This document shows, piece by piece, positions 7,825 to 16,615 of a stretch of 64,000 nucleotides of DNA. This DNA comes from Haemophilus_D parainfluenzae_AD (GTDB lineage: Bacteria; Pseudomonadota; Gammaproteobacteria; Enterobacterales; Pasteurellaceae). Position 1 is the first letter of the stretch; the number at the start of each line of letters is the position of its first letter. The notes beneath the pieces are model-generated. The model was given only the letters and a program-made list of their open reading frames with translations, was not told the DNA's origin and ran no database searches. The position numbers and the translations under genes were made by a program. Location: the NCBI RefSeq assembly GCF_001679325.1, contig NZ_LZMX01000027.1. One strand, 5' to 3'.

Positions 7825-8847
7825 ATGACTCAACAAATTTTAGGCGGTTTTCCAACCCGTCGTCTTCGTCGTTTACGTAAACATGATTTTAGTCGTCGTT
7901 TAGTGGCAGAAAATACTTTAACCGCGAATGATTTAATTTATCCGGTATTTATCATTGAAGGCGAAAATCATCGTGAACCAGTCCCTTCTATGCCTAAAGT
8001 TGAACGTTTAACCATCGATCAGTTATTAATTGAAGCAGGTCTTTTAGTGAAATACGGTGTGCCTGTGATTTCATTATTCCCTGTGGTTGAGCAAGATAAA
8101 AAATCGTTAATGGCGGATGAAGCGTTTAACCCGAATGGTTTGGTACAGCGCGCAGTGAGAGCATTGAAAGCCGCTTATCCAGAATTAGGGGTATTAACCG
8201 ATGTCGCACTTGATCCTTACACGCTACACGGACAAGACGGGATCATTGATGAAGAAGGCTATGTATTAAACGATATTACAACCGATATCCTGATTAAACA
8301 GGCTGTTTCACACGCGGAAGCAGGTGCTGATATTGTGGCACCGAGTGATATGATGGATGGACGTATTGGTCGTATTCGTCAGGCGTTGGAAGAAAATGGT
8401 CATATCAATACACAAATTATAGCGTACTCCGCAAAATATGCGTCTAATTATTATGGTCCATTCCGTGATGCAGTTGGTTCTGCTGGTAATCTGAAAGGTG
8501 GAGACAAGAAAACCTACCAACTTGATCCAGCCAACGGTAATGAAGGCTTGCAAGAAGTGGCCCTTGATTTACAAGAAGGGGCAGATATGGTGATGGTAAA
8601 ACCAGGTATGCCATATTTAGACATGGTATATCGCGTGAAAGACTATTTCGGTGTGCCAACCTTTGCTTATCAAGTTTCTGGTGAATACGCGATGCATATG
8701 GCAGCGATTCAAAATGGTTGGTTGAAAGAAAAAGAATGCATTATGGAATCATTGCTTTGCTTTAAACGTGCTGGTGCGGATGGTATTTTGACGTATTTTG
8801 CTAAGCAAGTCGCTGAATGGCTTTACTTAGAAGGTAAAGATAAATAA
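7825..8847 (+). CDS. hemB: Delta-aminolevulinic acid dehydratase (porphobilinogen synthase)
   Basis: A 340-residue cytosolic enzyme that condenses two 5-aminolevulinate molecules to porphobilinogen in tetrapyrrole synthesis. The two active-site lysines are visible: K204 in YSAKYAS and the Schiff-base K259 in MVMVKPGMPYLD. The N-terminal arm motif NDLIYPVFI and the substrate-binding block GADIVAPSDMMDGRIGRIR are also present. AGGAAA precedes the ATG. A complete-looking hemB means the organism can perform at least this early step of haem synthesis, unlike H. influenzae, which needs external haem. That fits an H. parainfluenzae-like host. Confidence 0.95.
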   Translation: MTQQILGGFPTRRLRRLRKHDFSRRLVAENTLTANDLIYPVFIIEGENHREPVPSMPKVERLTIDQLLIEAGLLVKYGVPVISLFPVVEQDKKSLMADEAFNPNGLVQRAVRALKAAYPELGVLTDVALDPYTLHGQDGIIDEEGYVLNDITTDILIKQAVSHAEAGADIVAPSDMMDGRIGRIRQALEENGHINTQIIAYSAKYASNYYGPFRDAVGSAGNLKGGDKKTYQLDPANGNEGLQEVALDLQEGADMVMVKPGMPYLDMVYRVKDYFGVPTFAYQVSGEYAMHMAAIQNGWLKEKECIMESLLCFKRAGADGILTYFAKQVAEWLYLEGKDK

Positions 8848-8901
8848 GCACTTTTTAACTTGAAGTGCTAATCTAGGTGTTAATTTTAGATCTCATTTAA
8901 T

Positions 8902-8942
8902 AAAAACGAGGAAATATTAAATTTTTTCTCGTTTTTTATTTT
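8902..8942 (+). terminator. Terminator after hemB
   Basis: AAAAACGAG at 8902-8910 pairs with CTCGTTTTT at 8928-8936, with a long A/T loop and a T-rich tail. Confidence 0.65.
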
Positions 8943-8969
8943 TTCTTCATTTTTTCTATAAAAAAACTA

Positions 8970-8999
8970 TTGCCTAGTTGATTTTTCTATTGTTATATT
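8970..8999 (+). promoter_or_regulatory. Likely gdhA promoter
   Basis: TTGCCT (8970-8975) and TATATT (8994-8999) are separated by 18 bp, 81 bp before gdhA. A small inverted repeat, CACCG / CGGTG, lies just downstream near 9007-9025 in the leader. Confidence 0.5.
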
Positions 9000-9080
9000 G
9001 ATGACACACCGCAACAAGACGGTGATAAATAAAATAACGTTACACACATCATATTAACTCACTACTAGAAGGAAAATCCT

Positions 9081-10430
9081 ATGTCAGCAGTAGCATCATT
9101 AGACGCATTTCTTGAAAAAGTGGCTCAACGTGACGGCCACCAACCTGAATTTTTACAAGCCGTTCGTGAAGTATTCACGTCAATCTGGCCTTTCTTGGAA
9201 GCAAACCCTAAATACCGTTCAGAAGCTTTATTAGAGCGTTTAGTTGAGCCAGAGCGCGCAATCCAATTCCGTGTGGCATGGACTGATGATAAAGGCCAAG
9301 TTCAAGTAAACCGTGCTTTCCGCGTGCAATTCAACAGTGCAATTGGTCCTTTTAAAGGAGGTATGCGTTTCCATCCATCAGTTAACTTGTCAATCTTAAA
9401 ATTCTTAGGTTTTGAACAAATCTTTAAAAATGCCTTAACCACATTGCCAATGGGCGGTGCGAAAGGGGGCTCAGATTTTGATCCTAAAGGCAAATCAGAT
9501 GCTGAAGTCATGCGTTTCTGCCAAGCTTTAATGGCCGAATTATATCGTCATGTTGGCCCAGATACCGATGTGCCTGCCGGTGATATTGGTGTAGGCGGCC
9601 GTGAAGTCGGTTATCTTGCAGGCTATATGAAAAAATTATCAAACCAAGCCGCTTGCGTGTTTACAGGTCGTGGTCTTTCATTTGGTGGGAGCTTAATTCG
9701 TCCTGAAGCGACAGGTTATGGTTTAGTGTATTTCGCACAAGCAATGCTCGCTGAAAAAGGGGATAGCTTCCAAGGTAAAACCGTTTTAGTTTCTGGTTCG
9801 GGTAACGTAGCACAATATGCAATTGAAAAAGCGATGGCGCTAGGTGCGAAAGTCGTAACCTGTTCTGACTCTGCGGGTTATGTGTATTTACCAGAAGGGT
9901 TTGATCGTGAAAAATTAGAGGCTTTATTAGAGCTCAAAAATGTAAAACGTGGTCGAGTAGAAGAGTTTGCAAAACAATTCGGTCTTCAATATTTTGCAGG
10001 CAAACGTCCTTGGGAAATGAAAGCAGATATTGCACTTCCTTGCGCAACCCAAAATGAATTAGAGATTTCAGATGCTAAAGCCTTAATCGCAAATGGAGTG
10101 AAATTAGTCGCAGAAGGTGCAAACATGCCAACCACTATCGAAGCGACAGAAGCATTCTTAGACGCTGGTGTATTATTTGGTCCAGGTAAAGCGGCTAATG
10201 CTGGTGGTGTTGCGACATCAGGCTTAGAAATGGCGCAAAGTTCACAACGTTTATACTGGACTGCTGAAGAAGTGGATAAACAGCTTCATCGTATCATGTT
10301 AGATATTCATGCCAACTGTAAAAAATACGGTTCAGCAGAAGGCCAAGCAAACATTAACTACGTAGTGGGTGCAAACGTAGCCGGCTTTGTAAAAGTGGCT
10401 GATGCAATGTTGGCACAAGGGGTTTATTAA
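9081..10430 (+). CDS. gdhA: NADP-specific glutamate dehydrogenase
   Basis: A 449-residue enzyme that reductively aminates 2-oxoglutarate to glutamate with NADPH, assimilating ammonium. The catalytic lysine is K128 in PMGGAKGGSDFDPKGKS, the same number as in E. coli GdhA. The glycine-rich nucleotide-binding motif GSGNVAQYAIEKA follows near residue 237. AGAAGGAA lies just upstream of the ATG. The gene is monocistronic, with its own promoter and a terminator made of paired uptake signals. Confidence 0.96.
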   Translation: MSAVASLDAFLEKVAQRDGHQPEFLQAVREVFTSIWPFLEANPKYRSEALLERLVEPERAIQFRVAWTDDKGQVQVNRAFRVQFNSAIGPFKGGMRFHPSVNLSILKFLGFEQIFKNALTTLPMGGAKGGSDFDPKGKSDAEVMRFCQALMAELYRHVGPDTDVPAGDIGVGGREVGYLAGYMKKLSNQAACVFTGRGLSFGGSLIRPEATGYGLVYFAQAMLAEKGDSFQGKTVLVSGSGNVAQYAIEKAMALGAKVVTCSDSAGYVYLPEGFDREKLEALLELKNVKRGRVEEFAKQFGLQYFAGKRPWEMKADIALPCATQNELEISDAKALIANGVKLVAEGANMPTTIEATEAFLDAGVLFGPGKAANAGGVATSGLEMAQSSQRLYWTAEEVDKQLHRIMLDIHANCKKYGSAEGQANINYVVGANVAGFVKVADAMLAQGVY

Positions 10431-10451
10431 TCCAATAAATTAATGAAAATT

Positions 10452-10486
10452 TGACCGCACTTTGTGATGAAGTGCGGTCATTTTTT
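10452..10486 (+). terminator. gdhA terminator made of inverted uptake signal sequences
   Basis: TGACCGCACTT (10452-10462) and AAGTGCGGTCA (10470-10480) form an 11-bp stem followed by six T residues. Both arms contain the uptake core. Confidence 0.9.
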
Positions 10487-10655
10487 ATGGTGAATTATTC
10501 TGTTGAAATAGGCGAGCAGCTTGCTTTTTTGCTCAAAAAGTGTAAAATCCTCAGGCTTTTTGTCTATATATACAGAGAAAAAAGTAAGCTATATTCTTAA
10601 ATCACTTTCGAGTTTGAGAATATTCTTTTAGTAATTAAACATTTAGAGGAAGGTT

Positions 10656-10901
10656 ATGGTAACCATTCGTTTATCTCGTGGCGGAGCTAAAAAACGCCCA
10701 TTTTATCAAATCGTAGTAGCTGACAGTCGTTCACCACGTGACGGTCGTTTTATTGAGCGTGTAGGTTTCTTCAACCCAATCGCACAAGGTAACGCAGAAC
10801 GTCTTCGTGTTGATCTTGAGCGTGTAAACCACTGGGTTGCTCAAGGTGCATCACTTTCAGACCGTGTTGCAACTTTGGTAAAAGAAGCTCAAAAAGCATA
10901 A
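10656..10901 (+). CDS. rpsP: 30S ribosomal protein S16
   Basis: An 81-residue 30S subunit protein that binds 16S rRNA and aids small-subunit assembly. It has the family start MVTIRLSRGGAKKRPFYQ and the RDGRFIERVGFFNP block. AGAGGAAGG precedes the ATG. It leads the conserved rpsP-rimM-trmD-rplS operon. The roughly 150-bp leader after the gdhA terminator contains the inverted repeat ATATTCT / AGAATAT, possibly a control element. Confidence 0.97.
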   Translation: MVTIRLSRGGAKKRPFYQIVVADSRSPRDGRFIERVGFFNPIAQGNAERLRVDLERVNHWVAQGASLSDRVATLVKEAQKA

Positions 10902-10945
10902 TTTCGCTTTTTGATTTAGTTCTTAAACTAAGATAGGTGAAAAAT

Positions 10946-11473
10946 ATGGAACAACAACGCATTGAAGTTGTGGGCAAATTAGGCTCAACCTACGGTATCC
11001 GTGGGTGGTTACGTATTTATTCATCAACAGAACAAGCTGAAAGCATTTTTGATTATCAACCTTGGTTTTTAAAAATCAAAGGTGAATGGCAGCCAACAGA
11101 ATTAGAAAACTGGCGTCATCATAATCACGAAATCATCGTTAAATTAAAAGGCGTTGATGATCGTGAAGCTGCACAAACTTTAGCGAATGTTGAAATTGGT
11201 GTGGATTTATCTGTTTTCCCAGAATTGGAAGAGGGTGATTATTACTGGCACGATTTAATCGGTTGTTCAGTCGTCAACCTAGAAGGTTACACAATGGGAA
11301 CCGTAACAGAGATGATGGAAACTGGTTCTAATGATGTATTAGTGGTTAAAGCCAATACTAAAGATGCTTTTGGAAAACAAGATCGGTTAATTCCGTTCTT
11401 GTATGAACAAGTAGTTAAAAGAGTCGATCTCACCACAAAAACTATTGAAGTGGATTGGGACGCTGGTTTCTAA
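10946..11473 (+). CDS. rimM: 16S rRNA processing / ribosome maturation factor RimM
   Basis: A 175-residue factor that binds the 30S head (S19) during late maturation. It has the N-terminal RimM barrel (VVGKLGSTYGIRGWLRIYS) and a C-terminal PRC-barrel (DYYWHDLIGCSVVNLEG ... IPFLYEQVVKRVDL). A frame extension begins with GTG at 10937, but AGGTGA at 10935-10940 is correctly placed for the ATG at 10946, which also gives the family length. It is the second gene of the S16 operon. Confidence 0.95.
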   Translation: MEQQRIEVVGKLGSTYGIRGWLRIYSSTEQAESIFDYQPWFLKIKGEWQPTELENWRHHNHEIIVKLKGVDDREAAQTLANVEIGVDLSVFPELEEGDYYWHDLIGCSVVNLEGYTMGTVTEMMETGSNDVLVVKANTKDAFGKQDRLIPFLYEQVVKRVDLTTKTIEVDWDAGF

Positions 11474-11510
11474 TCTCAAGTATGCACAAACGTAATGTAG
11501 TAGGCTTTTT

Positions 11511-12251
11511 ATGTGGATAGGGGTGATTTCATTATTCCCCGAAATGTTTAAAGCGATTACGGAATTTGGGGTTACAGGTAGAGCCGTAAAACATAATCTT
11601 CTGCAAGTAGAATGTTGGAATCCAAGAGATTTTACATTCGACAAGTATAAAACTGTGGATGACCGCCCTTATGGTGGTGGCCCGGGAATGCTTATGATGG
11701 TGCAACCTTTACGGGATGCCATTCATGCTGCGAAAGCAGCGGCAGGAGAGGGCGCAAAGGTGATTTACCTTTCGCCACAAGGACGTAAACTCGATCAAGG
11801 CGGCGTAACCGAACTTGCTCAAAATCAGAAATTGATTTTAGTATGTGGACGTTACGAAGGTATTGATGAGCGATTGATTCAAACTGAAATTGATGAAGAA
11901 TGGTCAATCGGCGATTACGTTCTGACCGGTGGGGAATTGCCGGCAATGACATTAATTGATGCTGTTGCGCGATTTATTCCCGGTGTATTAGGCAAACAAG
12001 CTTCGGCAGAAGAGGATTCTTTTGCAGATGGTTTATTAGATTGTCCGCATTACACCAGACCGGAAGTATTAGAAGGATTAACTGTACCGCCCGTGCTGAT
12101 GTCGGGACATCACGAAGAAATTCGGAAATGGCGATTAAAACAATCGCTACAAAGAACGTGGCTCCGACGCCCTGAGCTCTTAGAAGGCCTAGCTCTGACT
12201 GACGAACAACGTAAGCTGTTAAAAGAGGCGCAAGCCGAATATAACAGTTAG
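11511..12251 (+). CDS. trmD: tRNA (guanine-N1-)-methyltransferase
   Basis: A 246-residue SPOUT methyltransferase that makes m1G37 in tRNAs and so prevents +1 frameshifting. The trefoil-knot AdoMet site is visible as YLSPQGRKL, LVCGRYEGIDER and IGDYVLTGGELPAM, with the conserved DDRPYGGGPGM loop near residue 50. It lies between rimM and rplS in the operon, as in most gammaproteobacteria. Confidence 0.97.
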   Translation: MWIGVISLFPEMFKAITEFGVTGRAVKHNLLQVECWNPRDFTFDKYKTVDDRPYGGGPGMLMMVQPLRDAIHAAKAAAGEGAKVIYLSPQGRKLDQGGVTELAQNQKLILVCGRYEGIDERLIQTEIDEEWSIGDYVLTGGELPAMTLIDAVARFIPGVLGKQASAEEDSFADGLLDCPHYTRPEVLEGLTVPPVLMSGHHEEIRKWRLKQSLQRTWLRRPELLEGLALTDEQRKLLKEAQAEYNS

Positions 12252-12287
12252 TTTCAGTTACATCTAGGATCAATAAAGGATCAAACA

Positions 12288-12638
12288 ATGTCTAACATTA
12301 TCAAACAACTTGAACAAGAACAATTAAAACAAAACGTACCTAGCTTCCGCCCAGGTGATACTTTAGAAGTTAAAGTATGGGTAGTTGAAGGTAGCAAACG
12401 TCGTTTGCAAGCATTCGAAGGCGTGGTTATTGCAATTCGTAACCGTGGCTTGCACTCAGCATTCACTTTACGTAAAATTTCTAACGGTGTAGGTGTTGAG
12501 CGTGTATTCCAAACTCACTCTCCAGCTGTAGATTCTATCGCTGTTAAACGTAAAGGTGCAGTACGTAAAGCTAAACTTTACTACTTACGTGAACGTTCAG
12601 GTAAATCAGCTCGTATCAAAGAGCGTTTGGGCGAATAA
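12288..12638 (+). CDS. rplS: 50S ribosomal protein L19
   Basis: A 116-residue protein of the 50S subunit located at the subunit interface. Family blocks FRPGDTLEVKVWVVEG, QAFEGVVIAIRNRG and KLYYLRERSGKSARIKE are present. AAAGGA precedes the ATG. It is the last gene of the rpsP operon and ends at a bidirectional-looking terminator facing rho. Confidence 0.97.
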   Translation: MSNIIKQLEQEQLKQNVPSFRPGDTLEVKVWVVEGSKRRLQAFEGVVIAIRNRGLHSAFTLRKISNGVGVERVFQTHSPAVDSIAVKRKGAVRKAKLYYLRERSGKSARIKERLGE

Positions 12639-12650
12639 TTCGCAAATAAA

Positions 12651-12677
12651 AAAGGCTTGGTTTTCCAAGCCTTTTTT
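12651..12677 (+). terminator. Terminator between convergent rplS and rho
   Basis: AAGGCTTGG (12652-12660) pairs with CCAAGCCTT (12665-12673). A residues on one side and T residues on the other let it serve both strands. Confidence 0.9.
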
Positions 12678-12697
12678 GTTTTTAAGTGCGGTCAACA

Positions 12698-13960
12698 TTA
12701 AGACCGCTTCATAATTTCAAAAAACTCATCGTTGGTTTTCGCCACCATAAGTTTGTCGATGAGGAATTCCATCGCTTCCACTTCACCCATTGGGTTAAGG
12801 ATTTTGCGAAGAATCCACATTTTTTGTAATTCATCTGGTGTGGTAAGTAAGTCCTCTTTACGCGTACCAGAACGATTGAAGTCAATCGCAGGGAATACAC
12901 GTTTTTCTGCAATTTTACGAGAAAGGTGTAACTCCATGTTACCAGTACCTTTAAATTCTTCGAAGATAACCTCATCCATTTTTGAACCCGTATCAACAAG
13001 TGCGGTTGCAATAATGGTTAAACTACCGCCTTCTTCTACGTTACGTGCAGCACCAAAGAAACGTTTTGGACGATGTAAAGCATTTGCATCCACACCACCA
13101 GAAAGAATTTTACCTGACGCTGGCGTAACGGTGTTGTAAGCACGCGCTAAACGTGTGATAGAGTCGAGTAGAATCACCACATCTTTTTTGTGCTCAACAG
13201 AACGTTTTGCTTTCTCTATAACCATTTCTGCCACTTGAACGTGACGAGCGGCTGGTTCATCAAAGGTTGAAGCAATCACTTCACCTTTTACTGAACGTTG
13301 CATTTCTGTTACTTCTTCTGGGCGCTCATCGATTAAAAGCACAATAAGCTCACATTCAGGGTAGTTGTGCGTAATGCTTTGTGCAATATTTTGTAGCAAC
13401 ATGGTTTTACCCGCTTTTGGTGGAGCCACGATAAGACCACGCTGACCTTTACCAATCGGAGAGGCTAAATCCAAAATACGTGCTGTTAAATCTTCAGTTG
13501 AACCATTACCACGTTCCATTCTTAAACGAGAATTTGCGTGTAATGGGGTTAAGTTTTCAAAAAGAATTTTGCTACGAGAGACTTCTGGTTTGTCATCGTT
13601 GACTTGGTCGACTTTTAAAAGTGCAAAATAGCGTTCGCCCTCTTTTGGTGGACGGATTTTGCCTTCGATTTTATCACCAGTTTGAAGATTGAAGCGACGA
13701 ATTTGACTTGGAGAAACGTAGATGTCATCAGGACCAGCAAGGTAGGAACTGTCTGCGGAGCGTAAGAAACCGAAACCATCGGGTAAAATCTCCAACACGC
13801 CGCCGCCAAAAATATCTTCACCGCTCTTGGCGTGTTGTTTCAAAATAGCAAAAACAATATCTTGTTTACGTAAACGGGCAAGATTTTCCAAGCCCATTTG
13901 TTCTTCGCCAAGTTTCACAAGATCAGAAACAGGCGTGTTTTTAAGTTCTGTAAGATGCAT
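12698..13960 (-). CDS. rho: Transcription termination factor Rho
   Basis: A 420-residue hexameric RNA helicase that ends transcription at Rho-dependent sites. It starts MHLTELKNTPVSDLV, the family N-terminus; a longer frame reaching 14050 adds 30 residues unlike Rho and is rejected. An RNA-binding cold-shock-like domain (about 50-120) precedes the RecA-type ATPase with Walker A GLIVAPPKAGKT (about 172-183) and Walker B VVILLDS. The leader of about 100 bp or more fits the known autoregulation of rho, though no element was identified. Confidence 0.96.
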   Translation of the reverse strand: MHLTELKNTPVSDLVKLGEEQMGLENLARLRKQDIVFAILKQHAKSGEDIFGGGVLEILPDGFGFLRSADSSYLAGPDDIYVSPSQIRRFNLQTGDKIEGKIRPPKEGERYFALLKVDQVNDDKPEVSRSKILFENLTPLHANSRLRMERGNGSTEDLTARILDLASPIGKGQRGLIVAPPKAGKTMLLQNIAQSITHNYPECELIVLLIDERPEEVTEMQRSVKGEVIASTFDEPAARHVQVAEMVIEKAKRSVEHKKDVVILLDSITRLARAYNTVTPASGKILSGGVDANALHRPKRFFGAARNVEEGGSLTIIATALVDTGSKMDEVIFEEFKGTGNMELHLSRKIAEKRVFPAIDFNRSGTRKEDLLTTPDELQKMWILRKILNPMGEVEAMEFLIDKLMVAKTNDEFFEIMKRS

Positions 13961-14126
13961 AATTAATAATGTTGGAACGAATAAGAGTTGATAATACTGA
14001 ATTGTTTGAATGGTGGGCAATGCCCTTAAGAATGGTGCGTAAATTACCACTAAAATCTAATACTGTCTAGTTTTTGTTAGAAAAAACAGGGTAAAATAAC
14101 AGATCATGAAGAGATTATTATTGCAT

Positions 14127-14165
14127 ATTGCTTAATTATGCGTAATAATTGAATAATTAATCGAT
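14127..14165 (+). promoter_or_regulatory. Probable tandem ArgR operator (ARG boxes) upstream of argH
   Basis: Box 2 (14148-14165) contains TGAAT, an AATT centre and AATCG. Box 1 (14127-14144) contains TTGCTTAATTATGC, a weaker match. The two AATT centres are exactly 21 bp apart, the spacing of paired 18-bp ARG boxes separated by 3 bp. Arginine-bound ArgR would repress argH from here. Confidence 0.5.
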
Positions 14166-14190
14166 TTTAAAGTTAAAAGAAGGATAACCT

Positions 14191-15564
14191 ATGGCTCTCT
14201 GGGGTGGTCGTTTTACACAAGCGGCAGATAAACGTTTTAAAGATTTTAATGATAGCCTGCGTTTTGATTATCGCTTGGCAGAGCAAGATATTGAAGGCTC
14301 CATTGGTTGGTCTAAGGCTTTAGTCAATGTTGGTGTATTAAGTCCTGAAGAGCAACAACAGCTAGAAGTTGCCTTAAATGAATTATTAATCGAAGTGCGG
14401 TCAAATCCACAAGCGATTTTGCAGGATGATGCAGAAGATATTCATAGCTGGGTGGAAAGTAAGCTTATTGATAAAGTCGGTAATTTAGGTAAAAAATTAC
14501 ACACGGGTCGTAGCCGTAATGACCAAGTTGCACTCGATATCAAAATGTGGTGCAAACAGCGTGTAATCGAGTTACAAGAGTCTGTTCGTAATCTCCAACG
14601 CCACTTGGTACAAACTGCAGAAAATACGCAAGATGCGGTGATGCCGGGTTATACTCATTTGCAACGTGCACAACCCATCACTTTTGCCCATTGGTGTATG
14701 GCTTATGTAGAAATGTTTGAGCGTGATTATTCGCGTCTTACCGATGCTTATAAACGCATGAATAGCTGTCCATTAGGCAGTGGCGCACTTGCAGGCACAG
14801 CGTATGCAGTTGATCGTGAACAATTAGCCGCTGATCTGGGTTTTGCTTTTGCGACCCGTAATAGTTTGGATAGCGTCTCTGATCGTGACCATATTGTGGA
14901 ATTACTCTCAACGGCTTCTTTAAGTATGGCTCACCTTTCTCGTTTCGCAGAAGATATGATTATTTTTAACAGTGGTGAAGCGAATTTTGTGGAGTTATCA
15001 GATCGTGTGACTTCAGGTTCATCTTTAATGCCACAAAAGAAAAATCCGGATGCTTGTGAATTAATTCGTGGTAAAGCGGGTCGTGTAATGGGCGCATTAA
15101 CTGGTATGTTGATGACATTAAAAGGTTTGCCGTTAGCGTATAACAAAGATATGCAAGAAGACAAGGAAGGGATCTTTGATGCGTTAGATACCTGGCAAGA
15201 TTGCGTAGATATGGCGACTTTCGTGTTAGATGAGTTAAAAGTGAATACCGATCGTACACGCGAAGCTGCCTTAAAAGGTTATTCAAATGCAACAGAGCTA
15301 GCAGATTACCTTGTAGCAAAAGGTGTACCATTCCGTGATTCTCATCATATTGTCGGTGAAACCGTGGTTTATGCCATTGAAAAAGGTAAAGCCTTGGAAG
15401 ACTTAACCATTCCTGAGTTCCGTCAATTCAGTGATGTAGTAGGGGATGATGTATATGACATTCTTTCGTTACAATCTTGTTTAGATAAACGTTGTGCGAA
15501 AGGTGGGGTTTCACCACTTCGTGTAGCAGAAGCGATTGCAGAAGCAAAAGCGAGATTGGCTTAA
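14191..15564 (+). CDS. argH: Argininosuccinate lyase
   Basis: A 457-residue enzyme that splits argininosuccinate into arginine and fumarate, the last step of arginine synthesis. The fumarase/aspartase superfamily signature GSSLMPQKKNPD lies at about residues 276-287, HTGRSRNDQVA near 110 and the PGYTHLQRAQP block near 155. AGAAGGA precedes the ATG. It stands alone behind a putative ArgR operator and ends with a strong hairpin. Confidence 0.97.
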   Translation: MALWGGRFTQAADKRFKDFNDSLRFDYRLAEQDIEGSIGWSKALVNVGVLSPEEQQQLEVALNELLIEVRSNPQAILQDDAEDIHSWVESKLIDKVGNLGKKLHTGRSRNDQVALDIKMWCKQRVIELQESVRNLQRHLVQTAENTQDAVMPGYTHLQRAQPITFAHWCMAYVEMFERDYSRLTDAYKRMNSCPLGSGALAGTAYAVDREQLAADLGFAFATRNSLDSVSDRDHIVELLSTASLSMAHLSRFAEDMIIFNSGEANFVELSDRVTSGSSLMPQKKNPDACELIRGKAGRVMGALTGMLMTLKGLPLAYNKDMQEDKEGIFDALDTWQDCVDMATFVLDELKVNTDRTREAALKGYSNATELADYLVAKGVPFRDSHHIVGETVVYAIEKGKALEDLTIPEFRQFSDVVGDDVYDILSLQSCLDKRCAKGGVSPLRVAEAIAEAKARLA

Positions 15565-15577
15565 TTAGCGTAAATAA

Positions 15578-15620
15578 AAAGAGCGGTCAAAAAATATTGT
15601 GTTTTTGACCGCTCTTTCGT
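15578..15620 (+). terminator. Terminator between convergent argH and an exported-protein gene
   Basis: AAAGAGCGGTC pairs with GACCGCTCTTT around a loop of A and T residues. The arms are a variant of the uptake signal with A in place of T in the core (AAGAGCGGT). Confidence 0.85.
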
Positions 15621-15622
15621 TT

Positions 15623-16099
15623 TTATGGCGTAGGTGGATCCATTAATTCAAGGACTTTATCGGTAGGCTCTTTTATATCGAAACTCGATTCCATTAATAA
15701 TGAAAAAGTCTCATCATTTCGTTTGCAAGCAGCATGAGAAATTAGCTTACCTTTCTCATTACGCAAATCGATAGTAACTTGATTGACGCCCGTCTTATCT
15801 GCTGCGTTCTCTTTTATTATCGTCCACAAGTGATGATTTTCCGTTGGTGGAAGAAAAAGAGTCGTCTCCGTTGCATAAGCTTGTAAGTAGGCATTATCTA
15901 TTGTTTGAGAGGCCACATTCGCATTATTTTTCATGTAAGTGAATGTTTTAAGATTATTCAGTGCAACCCAAATTTTTTCGCCTTTGGTGCTTTCACATTT
16001 TACAATATCAATGACGCTATCACCGAGATTCATGGCATTCTCATTTGCGAGCGAATATGCTGGAACTGCAGCCAAAAATACCCACAGATATTTTTTCAT
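15623..16099 (-). CDS. Hypothetical exported protein
   Basis: A 158-residue protein of unknown function. The first 18 residues (MKKYLWVFLAAVPAYSLA) form a clear Sec signal peptide, with likely cleavage after SLA. The mature part has two cysteines (C34 in VKCES and a later AACKRND) that may form a disulfide, and strand-rich sequence. It lies directly downstream of yajQ on the same strand, 4 nt after that gene's stop, so it may be co-transcribed. No family is recognised. Confidence 0.72.
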   Translation of the reverse strand: MKKYLWVFLAAVPAYSLANENAMNLGDSVIDIVKCESTKGEKIWVALNNLKTFTYMKNNANVASQTIDNAYLQAYATETTLFLPPTENHHLWTIIKENAADKTGVNQVTIDLRNEKGKLISHAACKRNDETFSLLMESSFDIKEPTDKVLELMDPPTP

Positions 16100-16103
16100 T
16101 AAA

Positions 16104-16595
16104 TTAATCTCTGAAGTTATTGAATTGGAATGGTTGGCCTAATTCAGCGCCTTTCACCAATTGAATAACGGCTTGTAAATCGTCACGTGATTTACCGGTT
16201 ACGCGTACTTGCTCACCTTGAATTTGGGTTTGAACTTTGATTTTTGAATCTTTCACTAATTTAGTGATTTTCTTCGCCATCTCTGTTTCAATCCCTTGTT
16301 TTAATTTGATTTCTTTAGTGTAAAGTTTACCGTGATGTTCACTTTCTGTTGGAATATCCAATGAGCTATGCTCAATACCACGTTTTACAAACGCACCAAT
16401 TAAGATTTCAATTAATTGCTCTAATTGGAAATCAGATTCGGTGGTCACTTTCACGGTTTCGCTTTTTTCATTTAATTCAATGACGGCTTCCACGCCACGG
16501 AAATCATAACGTGTACTTAATACTCGGTTTGCATTTTCAACCGCATTATGCACTTCGTGCATAGTAATTTCAGATACGATGTCAAAAGATGGCAT
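16104..16595 (-). CDS. yajQ: YajQ family nucleotide-binding protein
   Basis: A 163-residue protein of the UPF0234/YajQ family, two ferredoxin-like domains that bind nucleotides (GTP or ATP; cyclic-di-GMP in some relatives). The family N-terminus MPSFDIVSEITMHEVHNAVENA, the STRYDFRGVEA block and the C-terminal SRDDLQAVIQLVKGAELGQPFQF are all present. GGGAGA lies before the ATG. It sits 20 bp downstream of serB on the same strand, likely one transcript. Its cellular role in this organism cannot be read from sequence. Confidence 0.93.
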   Translation of the reverse strand: MPSFDIVSEITMHEVHNAVENANRVLSTRYDFRGVEAVIELNEKSETVKVTTESDFQLEQLIEILIGAFVKRGIEHSSLDIPTESEHHGKLYTKEIKLKQGIETEMAKKITKLVKDSKIKVQTQIQGEQVRVTGKSRDDLQAVIQLVKGAELGQPFQFNNFRD

Positions 16596-16615
16596 AAGTT
16601 TTCTCCCAAAATGAA

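Noticed and set aside
12732..13139. A 135-codon plus-strand frame antisense to rho
   Set aside because: It is the mirror of a highly conserved gene, has unnatural composition and no ribosome-binding site.
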